Assembly (NCBI GenBank): GCA_946406115.1
Contig: OX291551.1
Location: forward strand, 32,015,634-32,079,633
Length of the DNA: 64,000 bases
Direction of reading: 5' to 3'
DNA from: Apoda limacodes
Taxonomy: Eukaryota; Arthropoda; Insecta; Lepidoptera; Limacodidae
In this document: in pieces, positions 10,325-19,914 of the stretch
Layout: each line of letters begins with the position of its first letter
Position numbering within the stretch: the first letter of the stretch is position 1
Notes under the pieces: model-generated
Told to the model about the DNA's origin: nothing
The model's database searches: none
Seen by the model: only the letters and a program-made list of their open reading frames with translations
Program-made: the position numbers and the translations under genes

Positions 10325-11552
10325 TGGTGCTGCGTGTAACGTCCTAATGCGTTCGTAACGAAACAGCAAAACTGTAAAATGATGTTTAGCATTTAATAAA
10401 ATTGGATGTTTTTTGTTAAAAGAAAAAATAGGCGAGTTTTGAATTCGTCCACCTACTCTTATCAAATCATCGGTATGAATAAACAAATTTAATTTTAGCA
10501 ACTGAGCATTTTTTATATTTTTTTTTTTATTTATTAGGGAAGTATATTCGTGTAAAAACGACTCTTGTTGACTGAGCCGAGCTAACATTAATTCTGAGCA
10601 TTCAAGCTCTTCTACAGTTAATGCACCCGAGCGCCTGGATTGTTTATTGCGTGTGTTGTGTAAAAAACGAAGTACATAAGCGGCAATTCGCTTTAATCGT
10701 GTGTACTGAGAAAATCTGTAAAAAGGAAATAAGTTCCCGTCACTTGAATGATTTGCGAGGTTACAATTTATATTTATAAGTTTTACTTCTGGCAAATCGT
10801 CTTGTGATGTAATTTTGAGAGATAGCTAAGTCAGATAATTTCAAATTACAATCTAGTAAAAATTGCGGCCCGTTCCACCAAAGAGACGATTTGCTTAGTA
10901 TATCTAGACTTACCCCCCTTGAAACCATGTCAGCGGGATTTAAATTCCCTGAAATGTGGTGCCATGGGAGTCTCTTAGTCAATTCGTGAATCTCTGCAGT
11001 TCGTTTTTGAACATATAGCTTTAATAAGTTAGTTGGCATTCCTAACCAACCTAAGACTATAGTGGAGTCTGTCCAAAATACAATCTTATTTAATTTAGAC
11101 CGAAGTGATTCAACGATTTTTTTGTACAATCTCGCCCCCACTACTGCTCCACACAACTCCAACCTAGGTATAGTTGTAGGTTTGAGCGGCGCAACTTTCC
11201 CTTTGGAACAAAGTAGACGCACTGTAACAGTTGATTGACTATCAATCGACCGAAGAAAGGCGCACGCGCCGTAGCTTATCTGCGATGCGTCTGTAAATAT
11301 GTGGAGTTCTATTTCAATAGAATTAAAACATTTAACAAACCGTTGAATATTCAAACTATTAATTAGTGGTAAGCTTTTAATAAATTTTATAAATATTTGT
11401 GCGACATCACTTGGCACGGGCTGATCCCAATCTAATTTTAATAACCAGCATTTTTGCAACAACGTTTTAGCTGTTGTAATTATCGGTCTAAGTAACCCTA
11501 ACGGGTCATAAATCTGAGACACTGTTGACAAAATAACACGTCGTGTCGTTCT
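10325..11552 (-). pseudogene. BEL/Pao polyprotein fragment, element 2 (RNase H to integrase zinc region)
   Basis: The minus strand reads STVSQIYDPLGLLRPII from about 11,531. An RNase H domain follows with acidic residues in LHIFTDASQISYG, RLELCGAVVG and FWTDSTIVLGW, then HISGNLNPADMVSRG and LWWNGPQFL. After a frameshift at about 10,795 it continues with AAYVLRFLHNTRN and IRVGGRIQNSPIF. It ends in a degenerate zinc-binding segment (AKHHFTVLLF). The gene order is that of BEL/Pao elements, but the wording differs clearly from element 1, so it is a separate lineage. Coding sequence continues to within a few bases of the TTAGG relic at 11,555. Gag, protease and most of the reverse transcriptase are missing. 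Confidence 0.82.
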
Positions 11553-11554
11553 TT

Positions 11555-11569
11555 TTAGGTTAGGTAAGG
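11555..11569 (+). repeat. Short telomeric repeat relic
   Basis: Two perfect TTAGG units and one variant (TAAGG) lie directly next to a T-run that is the poly(A) tail of a minus-strand TRAS-like fragment. This is the leftmost telomere-type sequence in the window. It separates BEL/Pao sequence from the telomere-specific elements. Confidence 0.7.
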
Positions 11570-12366
11570 TTTTTTTTTTCTAGTACCTCCGGCGATAGTG
11601 CCGCAGACTTTGTTATTCTAGTTTTCTTTAATTCCAGTTCTCACATTTATGCCTCTCGTACTGCCACCCAACATACTTGATCTTTCTATCGTTCATCTCT
11701 TTCGCTCTGTTAAGGGTGGGATTTCCCTTCTATCTATTCCACTATCTTGTATTTCGGGTAAATAAATTTACAGCTTATTTTATTTTTAAGTATTCAACAT
11801 TGTTCTTTATTCTACGTCTTACTTACTATTTAATGTCTAATATTTTATATTTACTATTTATTTACATTTCAATTTAACCGCTACTTTTCTATAATTGAGC
11901 TCTTTACAGTTCATATATTTCTAGTTACATTGCCGTTACATATTTCTGATTAACAGTTACATTTTCATATGTTTGACAAAAATATACACTATATTCAGAA
12001 AACATATTATTTATTACTTGTTTCTTTTTATTACTTTATTTGCTCTCTCTGACTTAATCTCTCTGAGGCATACACAGGGCATTCAAAAAGCACGTGGGAC
12101 ACGGATTCGTCTGAACTAGGTTCGCAAATGCATGACGAGCTCTCCTTACAGTTGAAACGATTCAAGTATTCCGAGAATCCGCCATGTCCTGTCATCACTT
12201 GTGCGATCGTTCCGTTGAATTCGATTTTTCTTACCACTTTATAGGCCGCGATTGCATCAGGGAAAAATATTTTGGTGGTACTAGCCGTCACGCCACTCTT
12301 GTACCTTTCGTTCCACTCGTCAAGCGAGTTCATTCGCAAACGTCGCTTGACGAATGATACGGGGCC
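11570..12366 (-). mobile_element. TRAS-like 3' end fragment
   Basis: This minus-strand fragment has a poly(A) of 10 (T-run 11,570-11,579), a 3' UTR of about 450 bp and the C-terminal end of an ORF2. The tail abuts TTAGG-type repeats on the side expected for an element whose sense strand is CCTAA. It is cut at about 12,366, where plus-strand SART sequence starts within about 12 bp. Confidence 0.65.
12031..12366 (-). pseudogene. TRAS-like ORF2 C-terminus with zinc motif
   Basis: About 110 residues are readable, ending at a stop at 12,031-12,033. IFFPDAIAAYKVV, VMTGHGGFSEYLNRF and a cysteine-histidine motif (CICEPSSDESVSHVLFECP) align by eye with VLTGHGGIREYL and CTCDDTTQETIFHILCDCP of the longer copy at 22,932-23,937. 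The two are related but clearly diverged. The region normally lies downstream of RNase H in R1-clade ORF2 proteins. The N-terminal part of the protein is missing. Confidence 0.75.
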
Positions 12367-12377
12367 GCTGATACACT

Positions 12378-12865
12378 GAGGCGGCCGCCCTAGCCGCCGC
12401 TGGGGCGGCACACGTCGTGCGGCGCATCCGCCGACTTGGGCTGGAGGTGGCGCTGCGGAAGACGGAGGCTATATGCTTCCACGGCCCGCGGCGCGGTCCG
12501 CCGGCCGGTGCGGTGGTCGTCGTCGGAGGTGAGGCGGTAGAGGTCGGATCGGCGATGCGCTACCTTGGCATCGTTCTTGACCCCCGCCTCACGTTTCGGC
12601 CGCACTTTGAGCGGCTGGTGCCGCGACTGATGAGCGCGGCAGGCGCACTTAGCCGCCTGCTGCGCAACGACGACGGGCCTGGCACGACCTGTCGGCGCTT
12701 ATACGCCGGGGTCGTGCGCTCTATGGCGCTGTACGGGGCGCCCGTGTGGGTGGACGCGCTCTGCGCCCGCAACCGGGCGCTCCTCCGGCGGCCGCAGCGG
12801 GTGATGGCGATACGGGTCGTGCGCGGCTATCGCACGATCTCGTTCGAGGCGGCCTGCTCGCTGGG
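12378..12865 (+). pseudogene. SART-like ORF2 fragment (RT thumb region)
   Basis: The frame starts at EAALAAAGAAHVVRRIRRLG-like residues, just after where the YADD box would be. It continues through AMRYLGIVLDPRLTF and WVDALCARNRALLRRPQ to FEAACSL. It is then joined at about 12,865 to sequence from the start of ORF2 (CCTTAACTGCTGTGCC). The catalytic part of the reverse transcriptase is absent. The sequence is nearly identical to the downstream full-length copies, so the rearrangement is recent or conversion has kept it similar. Confidence 0.85.
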
Positions 12866-15332
12866 ACCTTAACTGCTGTGCCAGAGCTCAGGACCTACTG
12901 GTTCTTACTGGTGGTGGCAGCAGAGCTGGAAGGCGAGTACCTGGTGGTGGCATGTTATTTCTCACCCAACCGGCCGCTCCATGAGTTCGACTCCTACCTG
13001 GAGGACCTCGGGGCGGCCATTGAACTAAGTGGCGTTGGAAATGTCATTGTGGCTGGGGACTTTAACGCAAAGTCTCCGGCATGGGGTTCGCCGGTCGCAA
13101 GTGCGAGGGGCGAGTCATTGTTGGAGTGGGCCGTCGCGGGAGGTCTGTCTGTGTGCAATACCGGGGCAGTACACACGTGTGTGAGGCGAGAGGGTGGCTC
13201 TGTCGTGGACGTTACCTTCGCGACCGCCGCCCTCGCCCGCCGCGTGTCTGGCTGGAGGGTAATGGAGGGTGTCGAGACGTTGTCGGACCATCGTTACGTA
13301 CGGTTTGACATCTCCGCCCTCCCCGATGCCCCAGCCGACGCATGGTCACGGTTGCACGGGGATCCCCCGCGATGGTCGTTAAAGCGATTGGATCGCGACC
13401 GGCTCGAGGAGGCGGCTTTGGTCGAGTCCTGGCTCCCGGGTCCCATCGGACACGACCCGGCCGCCGAGGCAGATCGCCTGGGCGAAGCGGTGGCCCGCAT
13501 TTGCGATGCTGCGATGCCACGGCTCGGTACGCGTGCGCCTTGGCGCCGCGTGCACTGGTGGACGGAGGATGTAGCACGGTTGCGCGCTGACTGTGTCGCG
13601 GCGCGTCGCGCCTTTGCCCGCTGCCGCCGGCGGCGCCGTGCCCGTGACCCGGGAGAGGAGGACACGCTTTATGCCGCATACAGGGAGCGTGTCGCGGACC
13701 TGTCAACGGCCATTTGCCGGGCCAAGTCTGCCGCTAGGGACGAGCTACTGGCGTCGCTCGATCGGGACCCGTGGGGGCGCCCTTATCATATGGTCCGGAA
13801 TAAGCTCCGACCATACGCGCCGCCCCTCACGCGGACGATGCAGCCGGCGCTGGTAGAGCGCGTAGTGACCGCCCTTTTTCCTGCGGCGGACGAAGTGCGG
13901 CCACCGCCGATGCGCCCGCCCGCCGCCGCCGCTGCCGCCGCCGCTGCCGCGGTCGATGTGATCGAGGTCACAGAGTCCGAGCTCGAGCGGGTGGTAGCGC
14001 GCATGCGTGGCCGCAACAAGGCGCCTGGCCTTGACGGGGTCCATGGCCGTGCGCTCGGCCTCACCCTTGAGGTCTTGGGCGAGTGATTCCGGCGGTTGCT
14101 GAGTGCCTGCCTCAGTCGAGGTGTTTTCCCGCGGCGGTGGAAGGCTGGCCGGCTGGTCCTTCTGCGGAAGGAAGGGCGGCCCGCTGATGAGCCGTCGGCC
14201 TATCGCCCGCTCGTCTTGCTGGACGAGGCGGGCAAGTTGCTGGAGCGCGTTGTGGCGGACCGCCTCACGCGCCACCTTGACACCGTTGGCCCCGGCCTTT
14301 CCGAGGCCCAGTTCGGCTTCCGCCGGGCCCGGTCAACCATTGATGCGGTGAGGCGAGTCAAGGCGCTAGCTGAGAGCGCAGTTGCCCGGGGTGAGGTCGT
14401 GTTGGCGGTGTCCCTAGACATTGCCAACGCCTTCAATACGCTCCCCTGGGCGTGTATCGTGGAGGCGCTCCAGTACCACGGCTTTCCGCCGTACCTGTGC
14501 CGCGTCGTCGAGGCCTACCTCTCGGACCGAGAGGTTACGCCGACGACACACTAGTCACGGCGCGTGGCCGTAACTTCACTGATGCAGCTGCCCTGGCCGC
14601 CGCTGGGGCGGCACACGTCGTGCGGCGCATCCGCCGACTTGGGCTGGAGGTCGCGCTGCGGAAGACGGAGGCTATATGCTTCCACGGCCCGCGGCGTGGT
14701 CCGCCGGCCGGTGCGGTGGTCGTCGTCGGAGGTGAGGCGGTAGAGGTCGGATCGGCGATGCGCTACCTTGGCATCGTTCTTGACCCCCGCCTCACGTTTC
14801 GGCCGCACTTTGAGCGGCTGGTGCCGCGACTGATGAGCGCGGCAGGCGCACTTAGCCTCCTGCTGCGCAACGACGACGGGCCTGGCACGACCTGTCGGCG
14901 CTTATACGCCGGGGTCGTGCGCTCTATGGCGCTGTACGGGGCGCCCGTGTGGGTGGACGCGCTCTGCGCCCGCAACCGGGCGCTCCTCCGGCGGCCGCAG
15001 CGGGTGATGGCGATACGGGTCGTGCGCGGCTATCGCACGATCTCGTTCGAGGCGGCCTGCTCGCTGGCAGCCAGCGTGCCTTGGGAGCTTGACGCTCGGC
15101 TTCTCGCCGCGGTGTATGACCGTGTTGCTGAGGCCCGGGCGCGCGCGAGCCCGCTCTGACCTACTTGCGCTGTGGCGCGAGTCATTGGTGCGGCCGTCGG
15201 CCGGGCAGGCAACCGTCGACGCTATCCGGCCTGTCCTGGAGCAGTGGTGTGGCCTACGCTCACATGGCCACCTGTCCTACCGCCTGACGCAGGTCCTCTC
15301 GGGGCACGGTTGCTTCGGGAGGTATCTCCACC
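12866..15332 (+). pseudogene. SART-like ORF2, rearranged and interrupted
   Basis: This is an ORF2 copy with several lesions. About 40 bp from the ORF2 start is joined at about 12,910 to the middle of the endonuclease (ELEGEYLVVACYFSPN), so the catalytic AEPY segment is lost. The endonuclease then continues with VAGDFNAKSPAW and SDHRYVRF. A single-base change turns the tryptophan codon before FRRLL into a stop (TGA, 14,084-14,086). Motif A is present (SLDIANAFNT), but a deletion at about 14,535 removes the GVPQGS block and joins EREV-type residues straight to ADDT. A further small deletion at about 15,137 shifts the frame. SART identity ends at about 15,332 within the zinc-motif region. No functional protein is expected. 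Confidence 0.85.
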
Positions 15333-15421
15333 CGTCCTCCCAGGCGTATTAGGGTTATCGGGACATCACCGGATCTCTGTCCCGATGGACCGAATATTTC
15401 TCCGGTACTCGTGGGAATAGC

Positions 15422-17368
15422 ATGGAATTTAATACAACCAATATTACCTACGAAATTGTTGGGGTGGGGGGGGAAGATGATACAGTTAGGAGAGGGGGGG
15501 AGGGCAACAAAAACACAAATGAAGACGAGATGGTGCTGTCTGACAGCAGTGCGGTGAGCTTAGAGTCAGTGGCAAGCATGGCGTCCGAAGAAGGCCGCGA
15601 GCCGCTTCATCGCAGCAAATTTATGAGGAGTTCGTCACGTAAGCGTGGTGTGCTAGACTTGGGGTCTGACCCCGGTGACGAGGAAGGGATGAACAAAGAA
15701 AAGAAAGGACAGCAGAGTACTGCTAAGAGAGGAAGGGGCCGGCCGCCGACGACGGGCCAATATGTCGGCGCAACGGGTGCGCGAATTATAGAGGTGCCCG
15801 GTAGTACAAGCGGCGACAAGGCAGACTCGCTCGCAGCGAAGCTAAGGGAGGCCCTTGGCTCTGAGCGGGTGTCTGTCACCCGCCCCATGAAGACGGCGGA
15901 GCTGCGACTGGTGGGGCTCGAAGAATCAGTCACAAGCGACGAAATTATAGCGGCCGTTGCAGAGGCCGGCGAGTGCGATTCGGCATTGGTGACGGTGGGT
16001 CCGGTGCGAGGCAGCACTGCGTGGATGCGCTGCCCGCTAACCGCCGCTAGAAAGCTTGCATCGCTTGGTCGCTTGCGTGTCGGCTGGGCCCCTGTACGAG
16101 TGGAGCCGCTTGTTGCGCGCCGTTTGCGGTGTTACCGGTGTCTTGAGCCCGGTCACACCGCCGTTCTTTGCGCCTCGGAGGTGGACCGCACCGGCCAATG
16201 TTACCGCTGTGGCGAGACGGGCCACAAGGCCAATTCATGCTTCGCCAAGCCGCACTGCACTGTGTGCGCGACGGCCGGCAGACCTGCGGAGCACATGGGC
16301 GGATCGAGCCTTTGCCCCGCCCCTCTCAAAAAGACGCCAGCTAGCGGCGGCCCCAACACTGCTGGGGCCGCGCCGCGGCCAGCCCAGCCGACCCCGTCCG
16401 GGGCCGAGGAGGACAGTATGCAGTACTGGGTGCCGCCGACCGCCCAGTGGGCTGGTGACCTAGACGGCACAGTGGCTATATTCATGAAGGGCCCGGCTCG
16501 GACATCAGCTGGCCATGGCTGGGTGGCTGTGGAGGACATGTCGTTTGGTGGCCTTGTGGTGGCGTGTTATTTCTCGCCCAACCGGCCGCTCCACGAGTTT
16601 GACTCCTACCTGGAGGACCTCGGGGCGGCCATCGAGCTAAGCGGCGCTGGACATGTCCTTGTGGCTGGGGACTTTAACGCAAAGTCTCCGGCATGGGGTT
16701 CGCCGGTCGCAAGTGCGAGGGGCGAGTCATTGTTGGAGTGGGCCGTCGCGGGAGGTCTGTCTGTGTGCAATACCGGGGCAGTACACACGTGTGTGAGGCG
16801 AGAGGGTGGCTCTGTCGTGGACGTTACCTTCGCGACCGCCGCCCTCGCCCGCCGCTTGTCTGGCTGGAGGGTAATGGAGGGTGTCGAGACGTTGTCGGAC
16901 CATCGTTACGTACGGTTTGACGTCTCCGCCCTCCCCGATGCCCCAGCCGACGCATGGTCACGGTTGCACGGGGATCCCCCGCGATGGTCGTTAAAGCGAT
17001 TGGATCGCGACCGGCTCGAGGAGGCGGCTTTGGTCGAGTCCTGGCTCCCGGGTCCCATCGGACGCGACCCGGCCGCCGAGGCAGATCGCCTGGGCGAAGC
17101 GGTGGCCCGCATTTGCGATGCTGCGATGCCGCGGCTCGGTACGCGTGCGCCTTGGCGCCGCGTGCACTGGAGGACATGCTATACGCCGCATACAGGGAGC
17201 GTGTCGCGGACCTGTCAACGGCCATTTGCCGGGCCAAGTCTGCCGCTAGGGACGAGCTACTGGCGTCGCTCGATCGGGACCCGTGGGGGCGCCCTTATCG
17301 TATGGTCCGGAATAAGCTCCGACCATACGCGCCGCCCCTCACGCGGGCGATGCAGCCGGCGCTGGTAG
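15422..17368 (+). CDS. Fused SART ORF1-endonuclease reading frame
   Basis: A single frame of 648 codons starts at ATG 15,422. Residues 1 to about 105 are acidic and serine-rich and unlike the other copies. KRGRGRPPTTGQYVG follows, matching an AT-hook-like block of the standard ORF1. The frame then jumps to ATGARIIEVPG and runs through two zinc knuckles (CYRCLEPGHTAVLC and CYRCGETGHKANSC). At SMQ|YWVPP a deletion removes the end of ORF1, the TGATG signal and the first 36 residues of ORF2, joining the two in frame. The endonuclease continues to its SDHRYV motif but has lost the AEP block with the catalytic glutamate. After HWR at about 17,169 another deletion shifts the frame and the rest is not native. 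It could be an expressed fusion or merely a long accident; catalytic activity is unlikely. Confidence 0.6.
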   Translation: MEFNTTNITYEIVGVGGEDDTVRRGGEGNKNTNEDEMVLSDSSAVSLESVASMASEEGREPLHRSKFMRSSSRKRGVLDLGSDPGDEEGMNKEKKGQQSTAKRGRGRPPTTGQYVGATGARIIEVPGSTSGDKADSLAAKLREALGSERVSVTRPMKTAELRLVGLEESVTSDEIIAAVAEAGECDSALVTVGPVRGSTAWMRCPLTAARKLASLGRLRVGWAPVRVEPLVARRLRCYRCLEPGHTAVLCASEVDRTGQCYRCGETGHKANSCFAKPHCTVCATAGRPAEHMGGSSLCPAPLKKTPASGGPNTAGAAPRPAQPTPSGAEEDSMQYWVPPTAQWAGDLDGTVAIFMKGPARTSAGHGWVAVEDMSFGGLVVACYFSPNRPLHEFDSYLEDLGAAIELSGAGHVLVAGDFNAKSPAWGSPVASARGESLLEWAVAGGLSVCNTGAVHTCVRREGGSVVDVTFATAALARRLSGWRVMEGVETLSDHRYVRFDVSALPDAPADAWSRLHGDPPRWSLKRLDRDRLEEAALVESWLPGPIGRDPAAEADRLGEAVARICDAAMPRLGTRAPWRRVHWRTCYTPHTGSVSRTCQRPFAGPSLPLGTSYWRRSIGTRGGALIVWSGISSDHTRRPSRGRCSRRW

Positions 17369-17785
17369 AGCGTGTAGTGACCGCCCTTTTCCCTGCGGCG
17401 GACGAAGTGCGGCCACCGCCGATGCGCCCGCCCGCCGCCGCCGCTGCCGCGGTCGATGTGATCGAGGTCACAGAGTCCGAGCTCGAGCGGGTGGTAGCGC
17501 GCATGCGTGGCCGCAACAAGGCGCCTGGCCTTGACGGGGTCCATGGCTGGACGAGGCGGGCAAGTTGCTGGAGCGCGTCGTGGCGGACCGCCTCACGCGC
17601 CACCTTGACACCGTTGGCCCCGGCCTTTCCGAGGCCCAGTTCGGCTTCCGCCGGGCCCGGTCAACCATTGATGCGGTGAGGCGAGTCAAGGCGCTAGCTG
17701 AGAGCGCAGTTGCCCGGGGTGAGGTCGTGTTGGCGGTGTCCCTAGACATCGCCAACGCCTTCAATACGCTACCCTGGGCGTGTAT
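17169..17785 (+). pseudogene. SART-like ORF2 fragment, pre-RT to motif A
   Basis: The native ORF2 frame resumes with EDMLYAAYRERVADL and includes the alanine tract and RNKAPGLDGVHG. A deletion at about 17,546 then removes the next block and shifts the frame. GKLLERVVADRL and FGFRRARSTIDAV follow up to SLDIANAFNTLPW. The sequence breaks at about 17,785 into TRAS-like DNA on the other strand. No catalytic YADD box is present. Confidence 0.8.
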
Positions 17786-19914
17786 GTCGGGTTACCGTTT
17801 TTTGCCGATGAGCAATTGCAGCACTTCGGTTCCTCTGTTCTATTAATACAATTTCGAGTGTCATGGGGTCCGGTGCAGTATCCGCAAACAACCTTGGATT
17901 GACAGTCTCTTGCGAGATGGCCAAATTTAAGGCATTTGTAACATTGGGTTACCGGTGAGTGATCTACCGCTAGGATGTTATTTTGGTAGTCAATCCTAAG
18001 TGTCTGGTCTTTTATTGCATTCCAGATTGCTGGTCCCACCTCCATTATGACTCCACACAGTTCTGGTTTACTTGCCCTAACTCGTCGTATGACCCTGATG
18101 CTACGGTCCTGATCCGGAATTTCTTTTACTAGCTTTTTATTCTGGGTGATTACTGCTTTCTCTATTTGTGGGTTGGTTAGGAACTTTGCTACACCTATGA
18201 GTTTAATTAAGGGACTCTTCAATTTTGGTTGGGAAACAGTAAGTGAGTCAGTTCGGTCTTTAAGAGCTTTGCCTAGTGCCTCACAATCTGGCTCGCTGTC
18301 ACAGCCGATGACTACTTTTTGTTTCCGTGTCTTCCTCATTTGGTTAATGCCGATCCCCATCTCGATGACGTCAACGCTGGTTTTTATTTTATTTATGACG
18401 TCGTCACTAGTGTGCGTTGGATCAATAGATGCCACGACCAGTGAAAACTTGGGGGCTGCGGCTTTGCTTGCGTACGATGGTCTGGTTTGGTGATTGTTGA
18501 TCCGTGGGTTTGGTTGCTCTGTTTGACTTTGCGTAGGAAGTAATTGGATCGAGTTGTTCAGGAAGGACTCCTTGTTGGTGTCCCTGTCCACTCCTCTTAT
18601 CTCCCCTCTAAGCTGCTCCACCGCAGTGCGTATTGGATTTGCTGTTGCCATTGTGACTTCTCCAAGCTCACTAACATCTCTTCTCAGTTGTTCGAGGGTA
18701 TTAGTGATTTTGTCTGTCTCCTCGGGCAACTTTAGTGGAACCGCTGCATGTTGGCTGATGATTTTTAATTCTAGGAGATCGTTTTTGATCGCTTCTAGAA
18801 TTGGAGTGGTTGGGCATTCTGGTTTGGTGGTCGATATCTTTTTTATGTCTTCCCTCAGAGCTTCAACTATAGCGCTCAGGCCGTCTGGTTTAAGGGTTTC
18901 ATGATGTGTTTGGCTGCTCAGTTTCAAGTTCGTTTCCTGTAGTTCTCGTTTTAGGATGCTCAGTTCGTGGATAAGGTTGGGGATTTCTGACGTGTTTGGT
19001 GATGTCTGCGTTTTGAGTAGGTTTTTAAGTTGAAGCACGCTGTCGTGTAATGCTTTGTAATCGCTTTTGGAAACAAGCAATTCGTTTTTAATAAGAGTTT
19101 TTAGGTCATTAGCCCTATCCTGCGAGTGGTTTCGTTCAGTCTCGAATTCGTAAGCCATGTAGCTACGGAAGCTTTCTATTTGTTTCTGTGTCTGGGTTGT
19201 GAGCTCATGCAGTTCTTTTGTCTGCGCCTCGTATTTACTATTGAGGTCCCCGAACATTTGCCTATACCTAGATTCCAGTCGATTGAGAGTGTGTTCATAG
19301 TAGCATTTGGATTTTTCCCGTTCGGCAATGTGTCTAAGGCGAGAGTCGGATAGTTTTAGTATGATTTCATACAGACCGTGGATACCACTTGAAACCGCTT
19401 CCCGAATCTCTCTGCTCATGTTCCGCGATTCTTCAAGTTTGGATTTGGTTTTCTGTAGCAAGTGGTTGGCTATTCTAGGCATCTCGTGAAGGAATCCACC
19501 ACCCCCTGCTGAAGATGCGAAAGAGTGGGCTGAGAGGTCGTCCCTATCGTCCTCTTGTGGTTCCTTTGCCTCCATTGCAGTATGGTCTATGTTGGCCTGG
19601 TTTGCAGCTCTGATTTGAGTTCTGATGCGTAAAAGGGAGGCCTCTGATCTGGCTTTTTGCGGGTCTGTGGTGGGAGTGGAGGTAACTAGTGCGGTCGGGA
19701 CTTCTTGAGCCTGTCCTAATGGCGCCTGAGCAGCGGTGTCTAGATAGTTGTTATGTTCTTCCTGATACGTGCTGGGCGTAGATGTCTTTTTGCTGCCCTT
19801 GACTTCCTCTGCTGCAGGGGTGGTCTTTTTGAAACTCCCTCGTGAGTTAGCTTTGCTGTCACCGGATTTTGCTGAACTGGAGGCATTTGATGATTTTGAT
19901 CCTCTGGATGACAT
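17786..19914 (-). pseudogene. TRAS-like ORF1, RNA-binding protein, C-terminally truncated
   Basis: The likely start is ATG at 19,914 (MSSRGSKSSNASS). The frame is also open further upstream, but that part is not in character. About 710 codons remain. A serine- and lysine-rich N-terminus is followed by a long charged region, about residues 150-430, that looks like a coiled coil. A gag-like domain comes next (FSLVVASIDPTHTSDDVINK to about residue 650). Then there are zinc knuckles: CYKCLKFGHLARDC (C-x2-C-x4-H-x4-C), CGYCTGPHDTRNC, and a third that begins CCNC and is cut. The final residues (YTPRVAY) come from antisense SART sequence. Such proteins bind the element RNA and direct it to telomeres. 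Confidence 0.78.

Larger units (their letters stand above)
15333..17785 (+). mobile_element. Chimeric SART-like copy with divergent 5' end
   Basis: The first 420 bp or so (to about 15,760) differ from the other SART copies, while the rest is nearly identical to them. Three deletions remove the middle of ORF1, the ORF1-ORF2 boundary and parts of ORF2. The copy ends at about 17,785, in motif A of the reverse transcriptase, where minus-strand TRAS-like sequence begins. An 8-bp-stem hairpin (ATCGGGAC/GTCCCGAT) lies at about 15,357-15,386, shortly before the ATG. The divergent part suggests that a second SART-type family exists in this genome. Confidence 0.75.
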
